NCBI GenBank assembly: GCA_902787715.1
Contig: CADAHQ010000001.1
Location: forward strand, 1 to 64,000
Direction: 5' to 3'
Source: an uncultured Lachnospiraceae bacterium
GTDB lineage: Bacteria > Bacillota > Clostridia > Lachnospirales > Lachnospiraceae
Length of the DNA stretch: 64,000 nucleotides
Shown: positions 18,356 to 27,564 of the stretch, in pieces
Layout: each line of letters opens with the position of its first letter
Position numbering within the stretch: the first letter of the stretch is position 1
Notes under the pieces: generated by a model
Told to the model about the DNA's origin: nothing
What the model saw: the letters and a program-made list of their open reading frames with translations, nothing else
The model's database searches: none
Program-made: the position numbers and the translations under genes

Positions 18356-20763
18356 AACCGGAATATACAGATGAGGCAAAGCGCGTCTTAGAAGAGGCGC
18401 GGAAGATTGCCGCTTCCCTCGGTTGCCGATACATCGGCACGGAGCATTTGGGATATGCTTTGATTACCGTTGCGGAAGTGATTAAGCAGCTCTTTAACGA
18501 GGAACAGATTGCAGAGTATAAGCAGTTGCTTTCCCGGATGCAGACGGGAGAACAGAAGAAAACAAAGGCGGCGCCCAAGGAAACCCCGAGACTTCGCCTT
18601 GTGATGGAGAATGCCGAGGGTGCAGTGCGCATGCTCGGCGATAACCGCGTGGGAACGGGGCATCTGATGCTCGGACTTCTGCGGGAGAAGGATTGTACGG
18701 GATGCCGGCTGATCTGCCGCGTAGCCCAGGCGACACCTGTGAAGCTGTACCCGGAAGTACTGTACGTCATGGGCCTTCCTGGAGACGTTGTGAAAGAACA
18801 GACCGAGATGCTTCGGGACGGGAAGGGAGCTGCCGGCGGGACGCTGGAGAGCTTCTGCCGCTGCATTTCCTTCGACGCGGAGGACGGCCTTCTGGAGCCG
18901 GTCATCGGCCGCGAGGAGGAGACCGAGCACCTGATCCGCATCCTTTGCCGCCGCACGAAGAACAATCCCTGTCTGGTGGGTGAGCCCGGCGTCGGCAAGA
19001 CCGCCGTGGTGGAAGGGCTTGCACAGCGTATCGCTGCGGGCAAAGTGCCGGCGGAGATGAAGGGCAAGCTGGTGTTTGAGTTGAATGTCACATCGCTGGT
19101 GGCCGGTTCGCGCTATCGCGGTGATTTTGAGGAGCGCATGAAGCAGCTTCTCGCGGATGCCGCCCAGGGCAACAACGTGATTCTTTTTATCGACGAGCTT
19201 CACACGGTGGTGGGAGCCGGCAATGCGGAAGGATCCCTGGACGTTGCCAACATGTTAAAGCCTGCGCTGGCCCGCGGGGAGATCCGCATCATCGGCGCGA
19301 CTACGGCGGAGGAGTACCGCCGCTACATTGAGAAGGATCCCGCCCTTGAACGGCGGTTTGCGCCGGTGACGGTGGAAGAGCCCGGAACGGAGGAGGCATT
19401 TGCCATCTTAAAGGGCATCTGCGACCGCTATGAAACCCATCATCATGTAAGATACACCGATGAAGCATTGCGCGCCTGCGTCACGCTGTCCGCGCGGTAT
19501 CTCGGGGACCGGAGACTTCCGGATAAGGCAATCGATCTGATGGACGAGGCGGGAAGCCGCGTGCATCTTGCGGAATACAAAACTGCGGAAGCGGACAAAA
19601 GTGCAAAGCAGGCGAAGCTTGCGGAGGAATGCGATGCCGCACTTCGCGCGGGAAACCGCGAGGAGGCTGCAAAGCTTTTGCGGAAGCTTCGGAAGAGCAA
19701 GGTTTCGACCGATACGGTGACGGAAGAACCCCGCACCGTGGATGCGGATGTCATCTCCCAGATTATCGCGCAGAAAACCGGCATCCCGGCGGCACAGATC
19801 TCCCAGTCGGAGAGCTCCCGTCTGCTGCATCTGGAGAGCGAGCTCCACGAGATGGTGATCGGGCAGGAGGAGGCGGTGTCCGCCCTTGCGAAGGCGATTC
19901 GCCGCGGGCGCGTGGGCCTCAAGGACCCGAACCGTCCCATCGGTTCCTTCCTTTTCTTGGGACCTACCGGCGTCGGAAAAACGGAGCTGTGCAAGGCTTT
20001 GGCGAAGTGTCTCTTCGGAGATCCCGACGCGATGATCCGCATTGATATGTCAGAGTATATGGAAGCGCACAGCGTGTCGAAAATGATCGGCAGCCCGCCC
20101 GGATACGTTGGCTTTGAGGCCGGCGGACAGCTTTCCGAGCGTGTGCGCAGAAAGCCCTATTCGGTGCTTCTGTTCGACGAGATTGAGAAGGCCCATCCGG
20201 ATGTATTCAACATCCTTTTGCAGATGCTTGACGACGGACGAATCACGGATTCCAGCGGCCGTCTTGTGAATATGAAGAATACGGTGATTATCATGACGTC
20301 CAATGCAGGCGCCGAGCGCATCATGAATCCGAAGCTTCTCGGATTTACCTCCTCGGAGGATGCGACTGCGGACTACCGTCGCATGAAGGACGGCGTCATG
20401 GAGGAAGTGAAGAGAATCTTCAAGCCGGAGTTTTTGAACCGCATCGACGACATTGTGGTGTTCCACTCGTTAACACGGGAGGAGATTCTCGGAATTTCGA
20501 AGCTTCTGCTGGCGCGGTTTGCGGACCGTTGCAGGGAGATGCACGGGCTTAAGGTGAATTTTACGGATGCCTGCACGGCGATGGTGGCCGAGAAGGGCTA
20601 TGTGCCCCAGTACGGCGCGCGTCCCGTAAAGCGTGTGATTGCCGAGACGATTGAAGATTCCATGGCGGAGAAGCTTTTGTCGGGAGAGATTCCGGAGGGC
20701 AGTTCCGTGACGGTGGACTGGGTGAACGATAAGACTGTCTTCCGGTGTCGGAGAAGGAGATAG
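18352..20763 (+). CDS. clpC: ClpC-type AAA+ unfoldase
   Basis: An 803-residue Hsp100 protein that unfolds substrates for the ClpP protease. It has an N-terminal Clp_N region (residues 1-145), a first AAA domain with Walker A GEPGVGKT near residue 210, a short middle segment with a weak UVR-like helix ([20 protein letters not shown]), and a second AAA domain with GPTGVGKT near residue 537. [10 protein letters not shown] matches the ClpP-docking loop (LGF). In most Firmicutes clpC sits with ctsR-mcsA-mcsB; those are absent and a GntR regulator takes their place. The gene symbol is a best match; ClpE- or ClpA-like naming is possible. Confidence 0.9.
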   Translation: MKPEYTDEAKRVLEEARKIAASLGCRYIGTEHLGYALITVAEVIKQLFNEEQIAEYKQLLSRMQTGEQKKTKAAPKETPRLRLVMENAEGAVRMLGDNRVGTGHLMLGLLREKDCTGCRLICRVAQATPVKLYPEVLYVMGLPGDVVKEQTEMLRDGKGAAGGTLESFCRCISFDAEDGLLEPVIGREEETEHLIRILCRRTKNNPCLVGEPGVGKTAVVEGLAQRIAAGKVPAEMKGKLVFELNVTSLVAGSRYRGDFEERMKQLLADAAQGNNVILFIDELHTVVGAGNAEGSLDVANMLKPALARGEIRIIGATTAEEYRRYIEKDPALERRFAPVTVEEPGTEEAFAILKGICDRYETHHHVRYTDEALRACVTLSARYLGDRRLPDKAIDLMDEAGSRVHLAEYKTAEADKSAKQAKLAEECDAALRAGNREEAAKLLRKLRKSKVSTDTVTEEPRTVDADVISQIIAQKTGIPAAQISQSESSRLLHLESELHEMVIGQEEAVSALAKAIRRGRVGLKDPNRPIGSFLFLGPTGVGKTELCKALAKCLFGDPDAMIRIDMSEYMEAHSVSKMIGSPPGYVGFEAGGQLSERVRRKPYSVLLFDEIEKAHPDVFNILLQMLDDGRITDSSGRLVNMKNTVIIMTSNAGAERIMNPKLLGFTSSEDATADYRRMKDGVMEEVKRIFKPEFLNRIDDIVVFHSLTREEILGISKLLLARFADRCREMHGLKVNFTDACTAMVAEKGYVPQYGARPVKRVIAETIEDSMAEKLLSGEIPEGSSVTVDWVNDKTVFRCRRRR

Positions 20764-20768
20764 AAGGA

Positions 20769-22133
20769 ATGGCAAGGGAGAAAACCATCTTTTTCTGTAA
20801 AGAGTGCGGGACGGAGTATCCGAAGTGGCTAGGCCAATGCCCTGCCTGCAAATCCTGGGACTCCCTTGTGGAGGCCCCGAAGACCAAGGCGCCTTCGGGC
20901 AGAACTTCGGCAGACCCGTTTCGCCGACAGAGCGCAACGCCCGTGACGCTTCGGGAGGTTCCGGTGCAGGAGGAACCCCGCACCACCACCCGCATGGAGG
21001 AGCTTGACCGGGTTCTCGGCGGCGGTATCGTTGCAGGGTCTTTAGTTTTGACTTCGGGTGACCCGGGCATCGGCAAGTCCACGTTGTTACTTCAGATGTG
21101 CCGCAATCTTGCGGAGGGCGGTACCAAAGTTTTGTATGTTTCCGGTGAGGAATCCTTAACGCAGATTAAGCTTCGCGCCATGCGTATCGGCGAATGCGGG
21201 GAGAATCTTTTGTTCCTCTCCGAAACCGATTTAGGCATCATTTCCGAGCAGATTCTTTCGGTGCGGCCGCAGGTGGTGATCATCGATTCGGTGCAGACGA
21301 TGATGATGCCCGACAGCTCCGGCGCGCCGGGAGGACCGATGCAGATTCGCGAGATTACCGCGTATCTGATGCGGATCGCAAAGGAGGAGAGCATCACGGT
21401 GTTCCTTGTGGGACACGTGACGAAGGACGGCATGGTGGCCGGCCCGAAGATGTTGGAGCATATGGTGGATACAGTGCTTTACTTTGAGGGCGACAGCACA
21501 ACATCGTACCGCATTTTACGCGCGGTGAAGAACCGTTTCGGTTCCACCAATGAAATCGGCGTGTTTGAGATGCGCGGAGACGGTCTGCAGGAGGTTTTGA
21601 ATCCGTCGGAGCATATGCTTCGCGGCATGCCTGAGGGTGAGCCTGGCTCCGTGGTTGCCGTGACCATGGAAGGGACGCGACCGCTTCTTGTGGAGGTGCA
21701 GGCCCTTGTGTGCAAAACCACATTCAGTCAGCCGCGCCGCACAACGGCCGGCACGGACCTAAACCGCTTAAATCTTTTAACCGCCGTGATGCAGAGACGC
21801 ACCGGGGTCGAGGTTTCCCAGTGCGACACCTACGTAAATATCGCCGGCGGCATGCGGGTTACGGAACCGGCGCTGGATCTGCCTATCATCCTTGCGCTGT
21901 GGTCTTCCTACCGGAATAAGCCGTTGGAGCCGCATACGGTTGCATTTGGCGAGGTGGGCCTGACCGGGGAATTACGGTCGGTTACACAGCCGCTTCTGCG
22001 GGTTCGCGAAGCCATGAAACTCGGGTATCGCGCCTGCATTTTGTCGCAATCCGACTGCGAGAGCATCCGGGACAAGGTGCCTTCGGATGTGAAGTTGTAC
22101 GGACTGCGGAATATCGGAGAGTTGAAGAAATAA
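20769..22133 (+). CDS. radA: DNA repair protein RadA
   Basis: A 454-residue RecA-like branch-migration helicase. It carries a four-cysteine zinc motif (CKECG...CPAC), Walker A GDPGIGKST, the RadA-specific KNRFG motif within AVKNRFGSTNEIGVFEM, and a C-terminal Lon-like domain. The ATG at 20769 follows AAGGAG at nine bases and lies five bases after the clpC stop; a GTG 24 bases upstream is in frame but inside clpC. clpC-radA adjacency is common in Firmicutes. A small hairpin (AAGACGC/GCGTCTT, 22160-22177) lies downstream. Confidence 0.96.
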   Translation: MAREKTIFFCKECGTEYPKWLGQCPACKSWDSLVEAPKTKAPSGRTSADPFRRQSATPVTLREVPVQEEPRTTTRMEELDRVLGGGIVAGSLVLTSGDPGIGKSTLLLQMCRNLAEGGTKVLYVSGEESLTQIKLRAMRIGECGENLLFLSETDLGIISEQILSVRPQVVIIDSVQTMMMPDSSGAPGGPMQIREITAYLMRIAKEESITVFLVGHVTKDGMVAGPKMLEHMVDTVLYFEGDSTTSYRILRAVKNRFGSTNEIGVFEMRGDGLQEVLNPSEHMLRGMPEGEPGSVVAVTMEGTRPLLVEVQALVCKTTFSQPRRTTAGTDLNRLNLLTAVMQRRTGVEVSQCDTYVNIAGGMRVTEPALDLPIILALWSSYRNKPLEPHTVAFGEVGLTGELRSVTQPLLRVREAMKLGYRACILSQSDCESIRDKVPSDVKLYGLRNIGELKK

Positions 22134-22191
22134 CAAAGCCTGGAATCGGAGTTCGGAGTAAGACGCTTAGGCGTCTTCGGATCGGGGGATT

Positions 22192-23574
22192 ATGAAGAGA
22201 ACGATTGTTGCGGTGATTTTGGTGGTTGTGCTTCTTGCCGGGTGCGGTAATAAGAAGCCGAAGTCCAATGTCACCCTGACGGACATGACAAAGTACGAGC
22301 ATTCGGTTACGGTTGCGGCGGATCCCGGAAAGCAGGACAACAAGATTGTGAAGGATGCCGACGGGTACACGGTGGTTTCCGACACGGTCTATGTGACCTC
22401 GAACACCTTAAATATCCGCGTGCAGCCCGGGACAGACACCGACGTGCTGAAAACCGTTCCCTACGGGACGCCTTTGCAGAGAACCGGAAAAGGGGATTTC
22501 GGCTGGGACCGCATCTATTTCGAAAATACGACGGCCTATGTCAGCAACGACTACATCACCAGCCTTACGATTCTCGAGAACCGCACCTTTGAGTACTCCA
22601 ACGCCATGCTCTCCATCGTGGACACGTCCCGCCAGATTTACGACTATCGTTCCATGTGCGAGGACCTTGCGGAGCTGCGGGAACGCTACGGGGACCATAT
22701 GAAGCTCAATTGCATCGGCACCACGAAGGATGACCGCAGCATTTTCGAGATTGTCATCGGCGATCCGGAGAAGGCGAAAAAGCATGTGTTCTTCTGCGGC
22801 GGCATCTGCGGTGCGGAGTATATGACATCGCTTCTTTGCATGAAGCAGGCGGAGTACTGCTTATGTTACTACGACTCCGGAAACTATAACGGATTTGCCT
22901 ACCGCGAGCTCTGTGAAAATGCAGTGATTCACGTGATTCCGATGCTGAACCCCGACGGTATCGCCATCAGCCAGCAGTATCTCTCCGGAGTTCACAGCGA
23001 GGCGATTATCACCGACTTAAAGAAATGGTTTGAGAGGGATTCCGTAAAGGGAGGAACCAGCCTTTCACTTGATAATTATCTCATGTTTTTCTACGCCAAT
23101 GCAAACGGCGTGGACCTGCGCCGGAATTTCCGCTATCTGTGGGAAAACAGCAATACCGGCGTGACGGAGCCGTCCTCCGAGGGTTACCCCGGAGCGGAGC
23201 CGGAGAGCGAGCCGGAGACCCTGGCGCTGATTCGCCAGCTCACCGGTACGAAGCCCGATCTGATTGTTGCTTATCACACGACGGGCTCCAACATCTCTTA
23301 CAACTACGGGCAGTCCGAGCCGCGGCTCTCCCAGGCAAAGCGCTACGCGGAGGCCGCCGCAGAAGTTATGAATTATGACGTAAACAAGGAAAATGCAGGA
23401 TTCCGCAGCTACGGATCCTACGAAGGGTATTGTTGTCTGGAGAGAGGAATTCCCACGCTGGGAATCGCTCTCGGAAGCGGAGCAACACCGCTTTCTCTGA
23501 ATGAATTTAATGCAATATGGAACGCATGTCGGGAGTCCTGGGCAGTGCTTCAGCTTCAGGTGATTGATTATTGA
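22192..23574 (+). CDS. Lipoprotein with SH3-like domain and degenerate M14 carboxypeptidase fold
   Basis: A 460-residue exported protein. A signal with lipobox LLAGC puts the lipid-modified Cys near residue 19. Residues about 65-125 look like a bacterial SH3 domain (NTLNIRVQPGTDTDVLKTVPYG). The rest resembles zinc carboxypeptidase family M14: GGICGAEY aligns with the usual GG-x-H-x-x-E motif but has Cys206 in place of His, with Glu209 kept; VDLRRNF aligns with the DLNRNF substrate motif; His362 in AYHTTGS fits the third zinc ligand; GIALG (Ala426) aligns where the catalytic Glu is expected. It may be an inactive wall-peptide binder or use altered metal chemistry. The alignment is by eye. Confidence 0.75.
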   Translation: MKRTIVAVILVVVLLAGCGNKKPKSNVTLTDMTKYEHSVTVAADPGKQDNKIVKDADGYTVVSDTVYVTSNTLNIRVQPGTDTDVLKTVPYGTPLQRTGKGDFGWDRIYFENTTAYVSNDYITSLTILENRTFEYSNAMLSIVDTSRQIYDYRSMCEDLAELRERYGDHMKLNCIGTTKDDRSIFEIVIGDPEKAKKHVFFCGGICGAEYMTSLLCMKQAEYCLCYYDSGNYNGFAYRELCENAVIHVIPMLNPDGIAISQQYLSGVHSEAIITDLKKWFERDSVKGGTSLSLDNYLMFFYANANGVDLRRNFRYLWENSNTGVTEPSSEGYPGAEPESEPETLALIRQLTGTKPDLIVAYHTTGSNISYNYGQSEPRLSQAKRYAEAAAEVMNYDVNKENAGFRSYGSYEGYCCLERGIPTLGIALGSGATPLSLNEFNAIWNACRESWAVLQLQVIDY

Positions 23575-23626
23575 TTTCCACACCCCGATGCAACCCGTAA
23601 GGCTTTGTAACCATAAGGAGTGCGCT

Positions 23627-24781
23627 ATGAAGATTGTTTTGTTAATGATCGTGGTTCTGATCTCATTCCTCGTGACCCGGTGGTACTACAAGAAAAACTG
23701 GCAGAAGAAGCTGCAGGTGTTCCTGCAGTTCAGCCAGGAGACCGCCCACGAGGGAGAGTGGGTATCGCTTGAGGAGGTGATTACCAACAACAAGTCGTTG
23801 CCTCTGCCGGCGTTGAAGGTTAAATTCCAGCTCTCCCGGTTCATGGTCATCGAGAATCAGGATATGAAGAAGGTCACGGACCACTACTACCGCAACGATT
23901 TGTTTTCCATCGGCGGGTACAAGCAGGTAACCCGGCGCATCCCCGTGATGGCGACACGCCGCGGACCGTACCGCGTCGACGGTGTGCAGGTTGTCGGAAG
24001 CGACTTCTTCTTCTCCAAGCAACACGCATGGATTCTGGATTCCTCCACGCAGGTTCTGGTGACGCCGAAGAATTATTCCATCGGCACGGGGGACCTTCCG
24101 TTCCGCACTATGTGGGGCGATGTGGTATCCAAGTTGAAGCTGTACGAGGATTTTTCGGCATTTGCCGGACTGCGCGATTATCAGCCGGGTGACCCGATTC
24201 AGAAGATTAACTGGAAGGCTTCCGCGAAATCGGGCGACTGGCAGGTCAATTACTATGACACCACCATGGACAAGCGTCTCCACATTGTTCTGCATGCGGA
24301 GCGCGGTCCCATGTCCCACGAGGAGGAGCTTCGCGAGGAGCTGTTGCGCCTCGGCGTAAGCTTTACATCCTCGGCTCTTGCCATCGGGCAGAGCGTATCC
24401 ATGGAATGCAACGTCTCCGGAAGCGACGGCGGAACGCCTTTGATGATTCCCGAGGGAAGCTCCATGGGCCATCTGAGCACCATCGAAATCGGCCTGGCCG
24501 GTATCGATTACGAAACCATCTTCGATGCCAAGCGCATGCAGCAGGCGATGCGCGAGCGCATGGAACTGGGCGACGGTAACGATTTTTCAGCGGAGGAGGA
24601 GAACTACAACACCAGTGTTCTCTACATCACCTATTCGCTGCGTCCGGAGTTTGAGAAGCGCGTGAGAGCGCGCATCCGCACCGGTGCACCGTGTTGCCTG
24701 GTTATCATCGGAGAGAAACTGCCGACGCTCCCGCAGGAGCTCTTAGGCTGCACGGCACTTTGGACGCCGAGAAATCTGTAG
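23627..24781 (+). CDS. DUF58 domain protein, membrane anchored
   Basis: A 384-residue protein with one N-terminal helix (IVLLMIVVLISFLVTRWYY), a beta-rich stretch and the DUF58 signature RDYQPGDPIQKINWKASAKSGDWQVNYYD near residues 185-215. DUF58 proteins usually sit in operons with a MoxR AAA ATPase and a transglutaminase-like membrane protein; neither is seen nearby. The ATG at 23627 follows AAGGAG; a more upstream in-frame start overlaps the previous gene. Function unknown, though many relatives have a von Willebrand A-like fold. Probably co-transcribed with the next gene (nine-base gap). Confidence 0.88.
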   Translation: MKIVLLMIVVLISFLVTRWYYKKNWQKKLQVFLQFSQETAHEGEWVSLEEVITNNKSLPLPALKVKFQLSRFMVIENQDMKKVTDHYYRNDLFSIGGYKQVTRRIPVMATRRGPYRVDGVQVVGSDFFFSKQHAWILDSSTQVLVTPKNYSIGTGDLPFRTMWGDVVSKLKLYEDFSAFAGLRDYQPGDPIQKINWKASAKSGDWQVNYYDTTMDKRLHIVLHAERGPMSHEEELREELLRLGVSFTSSALAIGQSVSMECNVSGSDGGTPLMIPEGSSMGHLSTIEIGLAGIDYETIFDAKRMQQAMRERMELGDGNDFSAEEENYNTSVLYITYSLRPEFEKRVRARIRTGAPCCLVIIGEKLPTLPQELLGCTALWTPRNL

Positions 24782-24790
24782 GAGGCAACC

Positions 24791-25870
24791 ATGAAAGATC
24801 AATTTCGCGTCGATCGATATGAGATGCAGCTGTTGCGCATCCGCTATCTCTCTGTCGGAATGACCCTGTACGCGCTTGCCGCCCTCGGTCTCCGCATTCC
24901 GATGAAGGATCGCATGTGGATGCTCTTCGGCGGCCTGTTCCTGACGATTCTTCTGTTCTGGATCCTGTCCGGCATGGTGGGCAACACCGTGGGAAAGAAG
25001 AGCAAATACGGCAAGGAGATGACCTTCCTTCCCATCGGTGTCGGAATTCTCATCGCCCTGATTGTGGCTGAGTATCTCAAGCATACCGAGCTTGTCTGGA
25101 TGGAATCCCTTACGCTGATTCTGTTCCTTGCTATGAACGTGTACGCCATCTATCTGACCAACTATGTGCGTTTTGTCTATGCAAACCGCGATGCGGATTA
25201 CATGGCCGTATACCACGTCACTCTCGGTAACACCCGAGCCTATCGCCTCTGGTATATGATTACGGTGCTCGCGGTGCTCTGCGTGGCGATTCTTCCAATC
25301 TGGCACATCTTCGACAACGCTTGGAGCCGCATTCTGGAGCCCAAGGAGCCGACAGAGCAGGTGGAAACCCCGCCGCCGGGAAGCAGCATTACGGATACTC
25401 CGGAGGAGGAAGAACAGCAGCAAACCGCCAAACCGGTAAATTCATCCAAAGACCTTTCCTGGATTGGTGTCGCCATCAAGTGTTTTCTTGCTGTTATGCT
25501 TTTGCTTGCGATGATTGTCTTGGCGAAGAGCATGTCCTCGAGAATCACGGATGCGAAAACCAGTATGGAGACCGACCGGGTCATCGACCTGAAACGGATT
25601 CTTGTCCCGATTCAGGATGAGACCGTGCGGCTTCGCGACGACAACGTCTATGACGAGAACACGTATGCGCGTCGTATCCGCCGTACCTTCAAACGCACGG
25701 TATTTGACCGCTACGGCGATCGGGAGATCCCCGAGCTTACCCCTACGGACCTTTTGGGGCACACGGCGGAAAACCGCGAGGTGCTTCTCGAAAAATACGA
25801 GAAGGCCCGCTACTCCGAAATCCCTTGTACGCCGGAAGACGTCCGCGCGGTGCGGGAGCCGAAGAAATGA
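24791..25870 (+). CDS. Multi-helix membrane protein with DUF4129-like C-terminus
   Basis: A 359-residue membrane protein: hydrophobic segments at about residues 20-40, 42-65, 80-95, 103-125 and 150-175, a Pro/Glu-rich loop (residues 180-215), a further helix near 225-245, and a cytosolic C-terminus RRIRRTFKRTVFDRYG...LTPTDLLGHT that resembles DUF4129 tails of transglutaminase operons. It follows the DUF58 gene by nine bases with GGAGG upstream. The full partner set (MoxR, transglutaminase) is not in this window. The DUF4129 label is tentative; membrane location is firm. Confidence 0.7.
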   Translation: MKDQFRVDRYEMQLLRIRYLSVGMTLYALAALGLRIPMKDRMWMLFGGLFLTILLFWILSGMVGNTVGKKSKYGKEMTFLPIGVGILIALIVAEYLKHTELVWMESLTLILFLAMNVYAIYLTNYVRFVYANRDADYMAVYHVTLGNTRAYRLWYMITVLAVLCVAILPIWHIFDNAWSRILEPKEPTEQVETPPPGSSITDTPEEEEQQQTAKPVNSSKDLSWIGVAIKCFLAVMLLLAMIVLAKSMSSRITDAKTSMETDRVIDLKRILVPIQDETVRLRDDNVYDENTYARRIRRTFKRTVFDRYGDREIPELTPTDLLGHTAENREVLLEKYEKARYSEIPCTPEDVRAVREPKK

Positions 25871-25899
25871 TTATTTAATGAAATAAATTAGGGATTATA

Positions 25900-25928
25900 T
25901 TGACAAAACTCTGAGAAAGTAATATCAT
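25900..25928 (+). promoter_or_regulatory. Promoter of the A+T-rich island
   Basis: TTGACA, 17-base spacer, TATCAT. A 13-bp palindrome begins immediately downstream and would include the transcription start. Confidence 0.65.
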
Positions 25929-25937
25929 GTTGTAACA
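25928..25937. repeat. Left copy of 10-bp direct repeat flanking the island
   Basis: TGTTGTAACA, identical to the copy at 29921-29930. It is also part of the left arm of the palindrome. Confidence 0.45.
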
Positions 25938-25968
25938 AGGCGATCTGCCTTGTTACAACTTATTTTTT
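25929..25968 (+). terminator. 13-bp palindrome with T run: terminator, attenuator or operator
   Basis: GTTGTAACAAGGC and GCCTTGTTACAAC pair perfectly around a five-base loop, followed by TTATTTTTT. It can end the upstream DUF58 transcript. Because the island promoter lies directly before it, the predicted start point falls inside the left arm, so it could also be a DNA operator. The ribosome site GGGGAGG follows the T run. Confidence 0.75.
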
Positions 25969-25984
25969 GGGGAGGTATTATACG

Positions 25985-26893
25985 ATGAGATGTAAAAGAA
26001 TGAGATGTAATGTTGCTTTATTAGCCTGTATCATTTTGTTGGTGTCTGCTTTGCAGCTACACGTTTCAGCAGCTGCCGAAGATAGTTCTACAACGAACCC
26101 TGTATACTATTCCGGAGTTCGTGTTAAGTTATATAAAAACATTGTTCTTTCGTCAAACGTCAATGTTAACTGGAAGCCCGTTGGCGAGTCAGGCTACGGG
26201 CTTGTTACTATTCCTAAGGGAACACAATGCGGTAGAATTGAGTATTATGCCGGACGATTTCAGGGCATAAAGATGGAAGGCTTATACCATCATGGCTTTT
26301 CTATGAAATTCAGGATGATTCCAAATTTGACTATATACGGAACGAATCAGAGGACCGGCGCAAGGATACGTCTTTATGGCGCAAATGAGCTTCTTGAAGT
26401 AATATCTTCTATTCCTACCACAGATCGTGCTTGGTCGCATGAAATGGCTGCAACGGACATAATGTATCGAGGAGGCGATATACAAAGCATGCTTCCTTCA
26501 CGTACTACATCGGGGTCAACAAGCTACAAAATCCCGACATCTCTTAGCTCTCTGTATGGTGCGGTTGCCGATGCGATTTCCCCGGACGTTTCGTATTGTG
26601 CTATCACTCAAAAAGGGAGAGAGAGCAAAGGGAAATTTGATGCTGTTTATCAGTTCAAAAAATCGGATGCTCTTGGTTTGTGTACATCAGGTAGACACAG
26701 TGTAGTCTTTGATGAAAGTATTCTTTATGCTCAGTGTTTTTGGTTTTGCTTGGATAATATTTATACCCAAAGAGTAACAATTAAATGTCAATTCACAATT
26801 TGTCCATCGGATACTTTCCCCGGTAATTATGATGACGTTACTTTTCATACGGAGACAAAACAGTTTAATGTCGATTTCAAGTATAATCAATAA
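25985..26893 (+). CDS. Secreted protein of unknown function
   Basis: A 302-residue protein I do not recognise. It has a basic start (MRCKRMRC), a hydrophobic core (VALLACIILLVSALQL) and an Ala-rich likely cleavage site (HVSAAAEDS), so it should be exported. The mature part is rich in Tyr, Ser, Thr and Val and looks like a beta-strand protein, with five or more Cys. The ATG at 25985 follows GGGGAGG. First gene of the A+T-rich island, 13 bases before the anchored-protein gene and in the same unit as the ABC fusion, so it might be the exporter's substrate, partner or immunity factor. No function can be assigned. Confidence 0.8.
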   Translation: MRCKRMRCNVALLACIILLVSALQLHVSAAAEDSSTTNPVYYSGVRVKLYKNIVLSSNVNVNWKPVGESGYGLVTIPKGTQCGRIEYYAGRFQGIKMEGLYHHGFSMKFRMIPNLTIYGTNQRTGARIRLYGANELLEVISSIPTTDRAWSHEMAATDIMYRGGDIQSMLPSRTTSGSTSYKIPTSLSSLYGAVADAISPDVSYCAITQKGRESKGKFDAVYQFKKSDALGLCTSGRHSVVFDESILYAQCFWFCLDNIYTQRVTIKCQFTICPSDTFPGNYDDVTFHTETKQFNVDFKYNQ

Positions 26894-26906
26894 AAACGGA
26901 GTGTGT

Positions 26907-27530
26907 ATGATGAAGCGGATAATAATCCCATTATTATCAATTGTAATAATAGCTGTTATTGTTGCTGTATGTATTGTGTTGCATAAAAAGGAAATACCTC
27001 AAAATAAAGTTGGGGTAACTGTAAAAGAATACTTAACATCAATTCATCCAACAGATGTTGTTTGGGTAGGCAGAGAAATACAATGGTATACTGACGATAT
27101 CCCTTCACTCCGAAGAGTATCTGATTTAAAGGGAATAACCAAGGATAAGGGGAAACAATATATTTGTGTTGTTATAAATGACCTTGATGATTCAGTAGCT
27201 ATTGATGACGATGAATGGAAATCGCTGATGGAATTGTACACAACCGACCCTTATTCAATTGTGATGTATTATGGAAATAAAGAAACAATGCGATTGTTTC
27301 AGTATGGCTTTCTTTCCGAAGAAGAGGCAACAGAAGTTGCAAAGGGATTATGCTGGGAGTTGTCACATTGCAAGGACGGCGATAACAGTTTTTATAACGA
27401 GGTTGCTATTGGGGACATTCCGCAGGATGAACGGTTTAACGAGCTTTTGATTTCCCAGAATATAGTTTTTAGTTGCATTGATATTATTGCTCAAAATCAT
27501 GGTGATAGACAACTGTTTTCCGGGGAATGA
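26907..27530 (+). CDS. Membrane-anchored protein of unknown function
   Basis: A 207-residue protein with a single N-terminal helix (IIIPLLSIVIIAVIVAVCIVL) and an acidic extracytoplasmic domain (many Asp and Glu). There are two adjacent ATG codons (26907 and 26910) behind CGGAG; either may serve. I do not recognise the domain. It lies between the secreted protein and the ABC fusion of the island, so an accessory or immunity-like role at the membrane is possible but unproven. Confidence 0.78.
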   Translation: MMKRIIIPLLSIVIIAVIVAVCIVLHKKEIPQNKVGVTVKEYLTSIHPTDVVWVGREIQWYTDDIPSLRRVSDLKGITKDKGKQYICVVINDLDDSVAIDDDEWKSLMELYTTDPYSIVMYYGNKETMRLFQYGFLSEEEATEVAKGLCWELSHCKDGDNSFYNEVAIGDIPQDERFNELLISQNIVFSCIDIIAQNHGDRQLFSGE

Positions 27531-27564
27531 ACGTTGAATCTTACTAGTCAGGGGGAGAAGAAAA

